A DNA stretch of 64,000 nt, from contig NZ_ML123034.1 in assembly GCF_003846185.1 (NCBI RefSeq), forward strand, positions 1,554,470 to 1,618,469. The letters are read 5' to 3'. Shown here piece by piece: positions 44,712 to 52,473 of this stretch (positions are counted from its first letter, which is position 1; each line of letters begins with the position of its first letter). Made by a program: the position numbers and the translations under genes. The stretch comes from Streptomyces sp. ADI96-02 (GTDB taxonomy: Bacteria > Actinomycetota > Actinomycetes > Streptomycetales > Streptomycetaceae). The notes beneath the pieces were generated by a model. The model made no database searches, was not told the origin of the DNA, and saw nothing but the letters and a program-made list of their open reading frames with translations.

Positions 44712-44989
44712 GCCCAGTCCCCCACGAAGTCGGCGAGGTCGGCGACCGTACGGACGTCGGCGAGGCGGTACGGGTCGATCTCCTGGGACGGGTCGACGGC
44801 GAGGTCGCCCAGGATGCGGAGCAGCAGCAGGGAGTCGATCCCGAGGGCCGCCAACTCCGTGGTGGGGGTGAGCGGGTGGCCGGTGCCCACGCGCCGGGCG
44901 ATGGCGGCGGTCACCCGCTCGGCGGCCGGGGCGTCCGCGGCGGGTTCGGCGGCGGTCTCGGACGGGGCGGGTGCGGGAGTCGCTGTCAT
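44708..44989 (-). CDS. Free peptidyl/acyl carrier protein
   Basis: This 93-aa carrier has an Ala/Pro-rich N-terminus and the attachment motif AALGIDSLLLLRIL (Ser53). It lies directly upstream of the C-A-T protein and overlaps it by 4 bp (ATGA). It could present the upstream donor substrate to that condensation domain. The ATG at 44989 is the only start fitting the domain. Confidence 0.88.
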   Translation of the reverse strand: MTATPAPAPSETAAEPAADAPAAERVTAAIARRVGTGHPLTPTTELAALGIDSLLLLRILGDLAVDPSQEIDPYRLADVRTVADLADFVGDWA

Positions 44990-45034
44990 GTCGGGCCTTT
45001 CTGGGGCGCGGAGGTGGGCTGGGCTTCGTGGGCT

Positions 45035-45106
45035 GGGCTTCGTGTCCGGGCGGGGCCGGGGCTTCGTGTCCGGGCGCGGCCGGGGCTTCGTGTCCGGGCG
45101 GGGCCG
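45035..45106. repeat. Three tandem 24-bp repeats between LysR and carrier genes
   Basis: gggcttcgtgtccgggcg-type units begin at 45035, 45059 and 45083. They fill half of the 160-bp gap upstream of the carrier protein gene. Confidence 0.85.
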
Positions 45107-45149
45107 CCGGGGCCGGGACGGCTGCCCGGGGTCGTCGCGCGGGCTCGCC

Positions 45150-46067
45150 TCAGCTCGCGGCGAGGACGAGCGGGTCCATCGGTTCGGCGGCGACGTCGAG
45201 GGCCGCGGCCACCAGCGCGGACAGCGCGGCGTGCGAGACGTTCGCCTTGCGGCGTACGACCTGGGTGAACGTCTCGAAGGGCGGCACCCAGTCGATCGCG
45301 GCGAGCGCGCCCTCGCCCAGTTCGCGTTCCACGGCGACCAGGGGCATGAGGGCCATGCCGATGCCCAGGGCGACACTGCGCTTGGCGGCGTCGACGGAGT
45401 CCAGCTCGAAGACGCGGGGGCGGTCGGCCTCTCCTCTCGGCCCCAGCGCCTCCTCGAACTGGTTGTGGTAGCCGGCGCGGCTGTCCGCGCGGATGATCGG
45501 CGTGTTGCGCAGGTCCGCGTCGGCGACCTGGCCGCGTCCGACCAGGGAGTGGGAGGGGCTGCCGACCAGGACGAGCGGCTCGGGGCAGAGGACCTGGGTC
45601 TCCAGTCCCTCGTGCTCCTCGGGCGATCCGACGACGAACGCGCAGTCGAGGCGGCCGTCGCGGACCGCCGTGATGGCGTCGGCGTCCGCGCCGGCGTGCA
45701 GGGAGACCTGCATCTTGGGGTAGCGGCGGTAGAGGTACTCGACCATGGGCAGCAGGCGGTAGCTGGTGACGCTCTCGACGGTGCCGACCTCCACGCAGCC
45801 GTGCGGCTCGCCGTCCGAGCTGATCGCCTGCCGGGCGCGGGCGGTCAGCGAGATGATCTCCCTTGCGTACGGGAGCAGTTGGACGCCTGCGGGAGTGGGT
45901 CGCACTCCGCTGGGCAGGCGTTCGAGCAGCGACACGCCGAGTCCGTGCTCCAGCGACTTCACCCGGGTGGTGACCGTCGGCTGTGACAGGTTCAGGCGTG
46001 CGGCGGCCCTGGTGAAGCTTCCGATCTCCACAACGGCCACAAAGGCGTCGAGTTGAGGAGTGTCCAC
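45150..46067 (-). CDS. LysR family transcriptional regulator
   Basis: The 305-aa protein has the LysR winged helix (MDTPQLDAFVAVVEIGSF, then RAAARLNLSQPTVTTRVKSL) and a periplasmic-binding-like effector domain with VEVGTVESVTSYRLLPMV, DCAFVVG and ALGIGMALMPLVAVE. The start is GTG at 46067 after AGGAGG. It lies at the head of the NRPS operon (same strand) and is divergent from the small secreted peptide gene, the usual arrangement for a LysR and its target. Confidence 0.9.
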   Translation of the reverse strand: MDTPQLDAFVAVVEIGSFTRAAARLNLSQPTVTTRVKSLEHGLGVSLLERLPSGVRPTPAGVQLLPYAREIISLTARARQAISSDGEPHGCVEVGTVESVTSYRLLPMVEYLYRRYPKMQVSLHAGADADAITAVRDGRLDCAFVVGSPEEHEGLETQVLCPEPLVLVGSPSHSLVGRGQVADADLRNTPIIRADSRAGYHNQFEEALGPRGEADRPRVFELDSVDAAKRSVALGIGMALMPLVAVERELGEGALAAIDWVPPFETFTQVVRRKANVSHAALSALVAAALDVAAEPMDPLVLAAS

Positions 46068-46128
46068 GGTCCAGCCTCCTCCGGCACGGGGGTGGGACTG
46101 CCTTTCGGCTCCTCATGCTCCGGGCCCC

Positions 46129-46150
46129 CGCTACCAGCGCGCTACTGCGG
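46129..46150. promoter_or_regulatory. 11-bp-spaced direct repeat in the LysR/peptide intergenic region
   Basis: CGCTAC occurs at 46129 and 46140, exactly 11 bp apart, and inverted at 46209. SARP proteins bind direct repeats with 11-bp spacing, and LysR proteins bind in divergent gaps like this one. TAGCGT near 46224 could be the -10 of the peptide gene. No function is proven. Confidence 0.35.
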
Positions 46151-46282
46151 CGGAACCGGCGGGGCGGGCCGCGTGGGAGGCGGGCAGGTGCCGGACGGTA
46201 GGAGATGAGTAGCGGGCACTTCTAGCGTTCTCGGCAGATGGAGGAGCGACCTTCCGCCCACCGACCGAGGAGACTGACTCAC

Positions 46283-46522
46283 GTGCGAAAGATCCTGTTC
46301 AGCAGCGCAGCCGCACTGATCGCCGCCGGCGCCCTCCTTCCGCTCCCGGCCGCCCTCGGCGGGCACACGGAGGCCCGGACGGTCATGGCGGTCCTCGGCG
46401 ACACCCCGTGGCCGCACTCCGGACAGTCCTCCGCGCTCCAGGACGACACCCCGTGGCCGATCGGCGGGAAGACGGTCGTCCTGGCCGACGGCGACACCCC
46501 GTGGCCGGTCGGCGGGGCCTGA
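46283..46522 (+). CDS. Small secreted peptide with three DTPWP repeats
   Basis: The 79-aa product begins VRKILFSSAAALIAAGALLP, a clear signal peptide, with likely cleavage near residues 26-32. The mature part of about 50 residues contains DTPWPHSG, DTPWPIGG and DTPWPVGG, spaced 15-16 residues apart. At DNA level cgacaccccgtggccg is repeated exactly three times (46399, 46444, 46492). There is no cysteine. It starts at GTG 46283 after GAGGAGA and is the only plus-strand gene of the cluster, divergent from the LysR. I do not recognise it. It could be a signal, an immunity-type or structural peptide, or a multi-core precursor. No maturation enzyme of a known RiPP class is next to it. Confidence 0.78.
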   Translation: MRKILFSSAAALIAAGALLPLPAALGGHTEARTVMAVLGDTPWPHSGQSSALQDDTPWPIGGKTVVLADGDTPWPVGGA

Positions 46523-46554
46523 GTCCCGCGGCGGCCGGACCGGTGAGCCCCTTT

Positions 46555-46629
46555 CGGGTCGTCCGGTGCCGGGTCGTCCGGTGCCGGGTCGTCCGGTTCC
46601 GGGACGTCCGGTTCCGGGACGTCCGGTCC
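46555..46629. repeat. Five tandem 15-bp repeats between convergent genes
   Basis: Units cgggtcgtccggtgc, with a t-to-a change at the fifth position in the last two, start at 46555, 46570, 46585, 46600 and 46615. They fill the gap between the secreted-peptide gene and the convergent SARP gene and may replace a classical terminator. Confidence 0.9.
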
Positions 46630-46636
46630 GGGGCCG

Positions 46637-49564
46637 TCAGCCGAGGGCGCTGATGAGCGGGAACTCGAAGCCGGTGAGGCGCTCGCGGTGCTTGGCCTCC
46701 AACTGGGCCAGCTCCAGGCGGGCTTCGGCCGCGCCCACCGGGTCCATGATCTGCTCGCGGATGGCGACGACGTCCCGCAGCAGCGCCTGGGCGGCGCCCG
46801 GACGGCCGAGGCGGGCGTTCACCAGCCCCAGTTGGTGCAGGATGCGGGACTCGCCGGCGATGTCGCCGCGCGATCGCACCACCTCCAGGACCTCGCGCAG
46901 CAGTTCCTCGGCCTCCTGGTAGCGCCCCCGGTGCTGCATGAGGTCGCTGAGCACCAGGCGCACCTGGCCCTCGGTGCGGCGGCTGCCGGTGGTCCGGCAG
47001 ATCTCCAGCGCCTCGCCCAGCAACTCCTCCGCGTCGTCCAGGCGTTCGTCGCCGAGCGCGAGGCGGGCCAGGTGCGCGAGGACGTTCGTCCGGCCGACGT
47101 GATCGGCGACGGCGAGGAAGTCGGCGGCGGCCCGTTCGTGCAGCTCGCGCGCGGTATCCGTGTCGCCCTGCCGTACGGCGAGCAGCGCGAGGTTGCGCCG
47201 GGTGAGGGCCAGGCCGTGGGTGTCGTCGAGGGCGAGGAACGCCTCCAGGGCCGGTTCGAGCGCCCGGCGGGCGGCTCCGAGGTGGGCGCGGCCCAGGCAG
47301 AGCGAGCCCACGGAGCACATGACCGCGGCGAAGCCCCGGGACAGGCCGGCGTCGCGCACCGCGTCCAGGGCGCGCTGGTGGGTCTGCTGCCACTCGTCGT
47401 AGTAGCAGCGGGACTCGAAGAGGGTCACCAGGGTGACGGCGAGGTCCCAGCACGCCTCGGCCTGGCCCCGGGAGGCGGCCAGGTCGACGGCCCGGCAGAG
47501 GTTGGCGCGCTCCTCCTCCAGCCAGGCCAGCGGGTCGCCGAGCAGCCGGTCGGCCTGGGCGAGGGCGGGCTGCCAGCGCGGGGCGTCGCCGTGCAGGACG
47601 GTGAAGTCGCCCCCGTACAGCCGTCGGTGGGCCTCGTCGACGAGGGCCAGCCAGCCGCCGACGAGCCTGCGCAGGGCCGCGTCGGTGTCGTCCTCGGCGC
47701 TGTGCCGCTCCTGCTGCTCGCGGGCGAAGAGCTGGACCAGGGAGTGCAGGCGGTACTGCGGTCCGGTCCGGGCGGCGGCGTCGACGACCTCCAGCATCTG
47801 GGCGTCCACCAGGAGTTCGAGCAGGTCGTCCGCCGCGAAGAGATCGATGTCCAGGAGCGCCGCGGCCGTCCAGGTCGCGATGGAACCGCCTTCCACCACG
47901 CTGAGCAGCCGCAGCAAGCGTCTCGCCTCCTCGCCGAGGCCGTCGTAGGTCAGGGCGAGGCTGGAGCGGATCACCATCTCGCCGTGGGCGAGTTCGTCGA
48001 GTCTCCGGCGTTCGTTGGAGAGACGATTCAGCATCCATTCCAGGGACCAGTGCGGGCGGGCGACGAGGCGGGCCGCGATGATCCGCAGCGCCAGCGGCAT
48101 CTGCCCGACCAGCCGGACCAGGGCGCGCGCCGCCTCCGGTTCCCCGCCCACGCGTTCCTCGCCGACGACGGCCGCGAGCATCGCGATCGCCTCGTCGGGT
48201 TCGAAGACGCCGACGGGGACGAAGCGGGCGCCGGGCAGGCCGGTCATCCGCGAGCGCCCGGTGACCAGCACGGCGGAGCCGCCGCTGCCGGGCAGCAGGC
48301 GGCGCACCTGCCGGGCGTCGGCGGCGCTGTCGAGCACGACCAGGACGCGGCGTGAGGCCAGCAGGTCGCGGTACATCGAGGCCCGTTCGTCGACGCTCTC
48401 GGGCAGTTGCGAGCCGGGGATGCCGAGGGCGCGCAGGAAGCGGCCCAGTACGTCGAGGGCGGTGGCGGGTTCGTCGCGGGTGCCGCCGAGGTCGCAGTAG
48501 AGCTGGCCGTCGGAGAAGTGCTGGGCCAGTCGGTGCGCGGTGTGCACGGCGACGGTGCTCTTGCCGACACCGGGCGGCCCGGTGAGGACCACCACGGGCG
48601 TCGCGCGCGCGTCGCCGGCCACCAGTGCGGTGCGGGCGGCGTTGACGACGGCGGCCTGTCCGGTGAAGTCGCCGATGTCGGAAGGAAGTTGGCACGGGAC
48701 GGCGGTGATGGCCGGTTCCGGCCGGGCGGCGGCGGGCTGCGGGGCCCGCGAAGGCGGCGTCGCGGGTGCGGGCGGCGTCGCGGGGTCGGCGATGTGCAGC
48801 GCGCCGTCGCCGGCCAGGATGGCCGCCTCCAGCCGGCGCAGTTCGTCGCCGGGTTCGATGCCGAGCTGTTCGACCAGCAGCAGCCGGCCGGCGCGGAAGG
48901 TCTCCAGCGCCTCGGCCTGGCGTCCGGACCGGTAGAGCGCGAGCATCAGCTGGCCGCGCAGCCCCTCGCGCAGCGGGTGCTGGGCGACGAGCGCGGAGAG
49001 TTCGGGCACGAGGGCCGCGTGCCCGCCGAGCTGGAGCCGGAGCGCGGCGTGCGCCTCCAGGCCGGCCAGCCGGCGTTCGTCCAGGTGGGCGGCGGCGGCC
49101 TGGAGGGTCAGGCTCTTGGTCCCGCTGAGGGCGGGCCCGCGACACAGGTCGTCCGCGGCTCTGAGCGCGTCGGCCGCCTCGGCGGGGCTGCCGGCCTCCG
49201 CCAGGGTCTGGGCCCGGCGGGTCAGGACGCCGAACAGCTTCGCGTCCAACTGCTCGTCGTCGACCCGCAGGAGGTACCCGGGCTCCTGGGTGATCAGGCT
49301 CGTGTGCTCCCTGATGGCCGCGAGATTGGTCCGCAGGGCGGAGATGCAGGTCTGGATCTGGGTGCGGGCGGTCGACGGAGGGACGGTCCCCCAGATCGCG
49401 TCGACGAGGCTCTCGGTGCTGACGATCCGGTTCGCCTCCAGCAGGAGCGCGCACAGGACCACCTGTTGCCGACCACGGGGAATGCGACACACACGGCCGT
49501 CCGCCCCGGTCACTTGGAGAGGTCCGAGAATCCGATAAATCGGACCGGATTTCCTGTCCTGCAT
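46637..49564 (-). CDS. SARP-family regulator with ATPase and TPR domains (AfsR-like)
   Basis: The 975-aa protein has an OmpR-like winged helix (about 10-90, YRILGPLQVTGADGR) and a BTAD domain (about 95-250, LRAADDLCRGPALSG, YRSGRQAEALETFRAGR). An NB-ARC ATPase follows with VVLTGPPGVGKSTVAVHTAHRLA and VLVVLDSAADARQVRRLLP. The C-terminal TPR array includes ALRRLVGGWLALVDEAHRRL and LALTRRNLALLAVRQGDTDTARELHE. Such proteins activate antibiotic clusters. The ATG at 49564 after GGGGGGCGGA is preferred to a GTG 16 codons upstream. It follows the SnoaL-like gene by 49 bp on the same strand, so it may be both operon member and activator. Confidence 0.93.
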   Translation of the reverse strand: MQDRKSGPIYRILGPLQVTGADGRVCRIPRGRQQVVLCALLLEANRIVSTESLVDAIWGTVPPSTARTQIQTCISALRTNLAAIREHTSLITQEPGYLLRVDDEQLDAKLFGVLTRRAQTLAEAGSPAEAADALRAADDLCRGPALSGTKSLTLQAAAAHLDERRLAGLEAHAALRLQLGGHAALVPELSALVAQHPLREGLRGQLMLALYRSGRQAEALETFRAGRLLLVEQLGIEPGDELRRLEAAILAGDGALHIADPATPPAPATPPSRAPQPAAARPEPAITAVPCQLPSDIGDFTGQAAVVNAARTALVAGDARATPVVVLTGPPGVGKSTVAVHTAHRLAQHFSDGQLYCDLGGTRDEPATALDVLGRFLRALGIPGSQLPESVDERASMYRDLLASRRVLVVLDSAADARQVRRLLPGSGGSAVLVTGRSRMTGLPGARFVPVGVFEPDEAIAMLAAVVGEERVGGEPEAARALVRLVGQMPLALRIIAARLVARPHWSLEWMLNRLSNERRRLDELAHGEMVIRSSLALTYDGLGEEARRLLRLLSVVEGGSIATWTAAALLDIDLFAADDLLELLVDAQMLEVVDAAARTGPQYRLHSLVQLFAREQQERHSAEDDTDAALRRLVGGWLALVDEAHRRLYGGDFTVLHGDAPRWQPALAQADRLLGDPLAWLEEERANLCRAVDLAASRGQAEACWDLAVTLVTLFESRCYYDEWQQTHQRALDAVRDAGLSRGFAAVMCSVGSLCLGRAHLGAARRALEPALEAFLALDDTHGLALTRRNLALLAVRQGDTDTARELHERAAADFLAVADHVGRTNVLAHLARLALGDERLDDAEELLGEALEICRTTGSRRTEGQVRLVLSDLMQHRGRYQEAEELLREVLEVVRSRGDIAGESRILHQLGLVNARLGRPGAAQALLRDVVAIREQIMDPVGAAEARLELAQLEAKHRERLTGFEFPLISALG

Positions 49565-49613
49565 TCCGCCCCCCGTGTCAGCGAGCACATAATCGCCGTC
49601 AGAAACACCCAAA

Positions 49614-50060
49614 CTAGCACGGGGTCCATCGCCGAAAAAGCTGGCCTACTCGCGTCCGGAACTTCTGTTGAAATCCAGACGATTCACCGACTGTCAAGGG
49701 GTGGTTCACGCCGGGCGGCTCGGCGTGGAAGCGCTTCCGTGTGAGGAGCAGGCCGCAGGGAGAAAAGGTGAGAATATCGACGAAACCCACCGCACCGGCC
49801 GAGTCCGTTCGTGGATGGACGACACCGGTGACGAAAACCCCTCCCGGCGTGGTCCACACGGACTCCAGCGAATACACCAGGTCGCGGGAAAATTCCAGCC
49901 ACATTACCGAGTCCTTGCCCCGTACGGACTCTTCTCCGGGAAGATGCACACTGACGTCCTCGTCCAGCAGTGATCCGAACGCATCGTATTCCGTGGCGTT
50001 GAGATAGGCATACGCCAGATACACGTGCTCTCCGGCCGTTTTCTCCTCCGGTGGTAACAC
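49614..50060 (-). CDS. SnoaL-like (NTF2 fold) protein
   Basis: The 148-aa frame shows YLAYAYLNATEYDAFGSLLDEDVSVHLPGEESVRGKDSV, the opening of the SnoaL/NTF2-like fold, then VWTTPGGVFVTGVVHPRTD and a final basic segment. Members include polyketide cyclases, epoxide hydrolases and non-catalytic binding proteins; the role here is unknown. Two starts compete: GTG at 50060, which abuts the previous stop (TGAGTG) and would place a TTA codon second; or GTG at 50024, which has GGAGAG just upstream and avoids the TTA. Confidence 0.78.
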   Translation of the reverse strand: MLPPEEKTAGEHVYLAYAYLNATEYDAFGSLLDEDVSVHLPGEESVRGKDSVMWLEFSRDLVYSLESVWTTPGGVFVTGVVHPRTDSAGAVGFVDILTFSPCGLLLTRKRFHAEPPGVNHPLTVGESSGFQQKFRTRVGQLFRRWTPC

Positions 50061-51662
50061 TCAGCAGTCCCCGGCGGTGAAGCGGGCGGCCAGCGCCCGG
50101 CGGTCGGTCTTGCCGTGGGCGGTCACCGGCAGTTCGGCCGGGAAGTGGAACTCGGCCGGAATCATGTAGGCGGGCAGCGTCCGTCCGCAGAACGCGGTGA
50201 GGCGCCCGTCGTCCACGTCGCCGGCTCCCGCCCGCGCCACCACGCAGGCGGCGAGCGCCGGATCGGACCCGTCCCGCTCGCGCACCAGCACCGCGACGGC
50301 CGCCACGTCCTCGTGTTCGAGCAGCCGGCGCTCCACCTCCCCCAGCTCCACGCGATTGCCCCGGATCTGCACCTGCGAGTCCGCCCGCCCGCAGAAGTAC
50401 AGCTCGCCCTCCGGCCCCCGGTACGCCAGGTCGCCGGTGCGCAGGACCAGTTGGCCCGAGCGCGGCTCGGCCGGATCGGGCACCCGGGCCGCCGCCGAGG
50501 CCGCCGGGTCGTCCCAGTAGCCAGTGAAGAGCGCCGGGGTGCGCAGGTGGATCTCGCCCGTCTCCCCCGGCCCGTCGACGAGTCGGCCCGCCGCGTCGAC
50601 CAGCAGCATCTCGGCGCCCCGGTGGGCGTAGCCGATGGAGAGCCGTTCGACGTCCCGCGGCAGCGGGTCGGGCACGTCGGTGAAGGAGCAGGCCATGGAC
50701 TCGGTCGCGCCGTAGCAGTTCACCAGCCGCGCCCTCGGCAGGCGGCGCTGGAGCTCGCGGAGTTCGGCGAGCGGGAACGCCTCCCCGCAGAAGAGCACCC
50801 CGCGCACCTCGGTGAGCGTCTCCAGCACGTGCGGGAGGTGGCGCAGGGCCTGCCGCCAGATCGACGGGACGCCGTTGACCTGGGTGGCCCCGGTGTCGGC
50901 CAGGACCCGCAGGAAGCGGGTGGGCCAGCGCATCAGCGTACGCGGAACGGGGGCCAGGGCCGCGCCGCTGCCGAGCGCGAGGCCGATGTCGAGCAGCGAG
51001 AAGTCGAACTGGAGCGGTGAGGTGGAGGCGACCGTGTCCCCGGGTCCCACGATGCCCTCGGCGCACATGCCCCGGTAGAAGGAGGTGACCGCGCGGTGGC
51101 TCATCACCACGCCCTTGGGGCGGCCCGTGGTGCCGGAGGTGAAGATCATGTACGCGGTGTCGGTCGGGCACAGCTCGCGGCGGCGGCGCACCCGCGGGGC
51201 GGGCGGGCGCTCCGCGGTGAGCCGGCCGCCGCCGAACCGGGCGGTGCCGGTGCTGCGCGGGAGTCCGGTCCGTTTCCCGTCGTCCGCCTGGAGGTGGAGG
51301 GCCGCGCCGGTGGCCTCGATGACGCGGTGCAGCCGCTCGTCGGGCGTCTCGGGGCTGACCGGCACGAAGGGCAGGCCGAGCCGGGAGCAGGCCAGCAGCA
51401 CCGCGAGGGCCTGCGCGGAGGTGTCGGACTCCAGGACGACCCGGTCGCCGATGTCGAGGCCCAGGGAGTCGAGCGCGTCCGCGTAGTCCCGGGCCAGCTC
51501 CGCGAGCCGGCCGTAACTGACCTCGCGTACCTCGCCGTTGGCGATGAACTCGACCACGGCCGGGCTGTCCGGGGCGGTCCGGGCGGCGGCGAGCAGGAAG
51601 GAGTGCAGGAACTCGCTCTGCGCGGGCGGGCGCAGGACGGCGGGTTCGGCGGCGACGGTCAC
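50061..51662 (-). CDS. Stand-alone NRPS adenylation domain
   Basis: The 533-aa protein has MIFTSGTTGRPKGVVMSHR, VNCYGATESMACS, LRTGDLAYRG, CGRADSQVQIRGNRVELGE and the C-terminal lysine in TAHGKTDRRAL. The expected aspartate is present in QFDFSLLD. My rough specificity reading is D-F-L-S-L-C-C-A-C-K, which I cannot assign. The start is GTG at 51662 after GAGGAG. It follows the flavin reductase gene after 143 bp of G+C-rich repeat and precedes the SnoaL-like gene without a gap. Confidence 0.88.
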   Translation of the reverse strand: MTVAAEPAVLRPPAQSEFLHSFLLAAARTAPDSPAVVEFIANGEVREVSYGRLAELARDYADALDSLGLDIGDRVVLESDTSAQALAVLLACSRLGLPFVPVSPETPDERLHRVIEATGAALHLQADDGKRTGLPRSTGTARFGGGRLTAERPPAPRVRRRRELCPTDTAYMIFTSGTTGRPKGVVMSHRAVTSFYRGMCAEGIVGPGDTVASTSPLQFDFSLLDIGLALGSGAALAPVPRTLMRWPTRFLRVLADTGATQVNGVPSIWRQALRHLPHVLETLTEVRGVLFCGEAFPLAELRELQRRLPRARLVNCYGATESMACSFTDVPDPLPRDVERLSIGYAHRGAEMLLVDAAGRLVDGPGETGEIHLRTPALFTGYWDDPAASAAARVPDPAEPRSGQLVLRTGDLAYRGPEGELYFCGRADSQVQIRGNRVELGEVERRLLEHEDVAAVAVLVRERDGSDPALAACVVARAGAGDVDDGRLTAFCGRTLPAYMIPAEFHFPAELPVTAHGKTDRRALAARFTAGDC

Positions 51663-51736
51663 GGCGGATCTCCTCGGGTCTCTCGGAAGCGTGGACGGGC
51701 GACGGCGGGGTGGGCGTCGCGGTTCGGGCGGGTCGG

Positions 51737-51784
51737 GCGGACGGCCGGGCGGGCGGCTCGGCGGACGGCTGGGCGGGCGGTGCG
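51737..51784. repeat. Two tandem 24-bp repeats between flavin reductase and adenylation genes
   Basis: gcggacggccgggcgggcgg occurs at 51737 and, with one change, at 51761. The remainder of the 143-bp gap is similar G/C-rich sequence without a recognised site. Confidence 0.65.
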
Positions 51785-51805
51785 GGCGGGCCGCCCGGCG
51801 GTCCG

Positions 51806-52459
51806 TCAGCGGGCCGCGGGATCGACGGGTTCGGCGACCTGGCCGGCCACGCCGTCGAGCAGCACCATCGGCGCGTGCGGCAGGCTGGAGGCGTGGCGCG
51901 CCGTGCCGATCAGCAGGGTGTGGTCGAGGAGGTCGACCGACTCCGACAGGTCGCACACCACCGTGGCCGCGCATCCGTCCAGGACGGGCACGCCGTGCGT
52001 ACGGGAGTGGCGGACCCGGTCGAAGCGGCGGCGCGGATCACCCGTCGCGAACGCTCCGGCGAGCGAACGCTGCTCCCAGGAGAGGACGTTGACCGCGAAC
52101 GCGCCCGACTCGCGGATGTGCGCCAGGGTCCGCCCCGCGGTGCGCAGCGAGACCAGGACGCTCGCCGGTTCCAGGGAGAGGGACAGCACGGCGGTGGCGG
52201 TGCAGCCGGAGGGGCCGTCGGGCGTGGCTGAGGTGATCACGGTGACGAAGCTCGGGAAGCGCGCCATCACCTGCCGGAAGGCGGCCCGGTCCACGCCGGG
52301 CTCCGGCGTCCCGTCCGCGGCCGGACCGTGCCCCGGCGCGGTGGCCGGGCGGTCCCCGTAGGGGGCGGGTGCGTGCGGCGCGGCCCGGTGGCCCGCGCCG
52401 TCGGCGGCCGGCCACGCGCTGACCGGTCCCTCGCACAGGGTCTGTATGTCGACGGTCAT
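51806..52459 (-). CDS. Flavin reductase family protein
   Basis: After a ~50-residue Ala/Pro/His-rich N-terminal extension, the 217-aa protein shows AAFRQVMARFPSFVTVITS, DGPSGCTATAVLSLSLEPASVLVSL, SGAFAVNVLSWEQ and a C-terminal VLLDGVAG, the split-barrel flavin reductase pattern. Such proteins supply reduced FMN or FAD to a partner monooxygenase; none is seen in the window, so the partner may lie outside, or the acyl-CoA dehydrogenase-like proteins may be used differently. The ATG at 52459 lies 14 bp after the upstream adenylation gene. Confidence 0.85.
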   Translation of the reverse strand: MTVDIQTLCEGPVSAWPAADGAGHRAAPHAPAPYGDRPATAPGHGPAADGTPEPGVDRAAFRQVMARFPSFVTVITSATPDGPSGCTATAVLSLSLEPASVLVSLRTAGRTLAHIRESGAFAVNVLSWEQRSLAGAFATGDPRRRFDRVRHSRTHGVPVLDGCAATVVCDLSESVDLLDHTLLIGTARHASSLPHAPMVLLDGVAGQVAEPVDPAAR

Positions 52460-52473
52460 GTGTATCTGCTCCC

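Noticed and set aside
41496-45986. A 1,496-codon plus-strand open frame across the NRPS genes
   Set aside because: It covers the opposite strand of several motif-rich genes and crosses their boundaries; low-complexity Gly/Arg/Val shadow.
46283-46522. Classical lanthipeptide or lasso precursor
   Set aside because: There is no cysteine or leader typical of those classes and no matching maturation enzyme nearby, while a Sec-type signal peptide is present.
51806-52459. Flavin reductase as part of a two-component halogenase or monooxygenase within the window
   Set aside because: No partner halogenase or flavin monooxygenase gene is present between 36,631 and 64,000.
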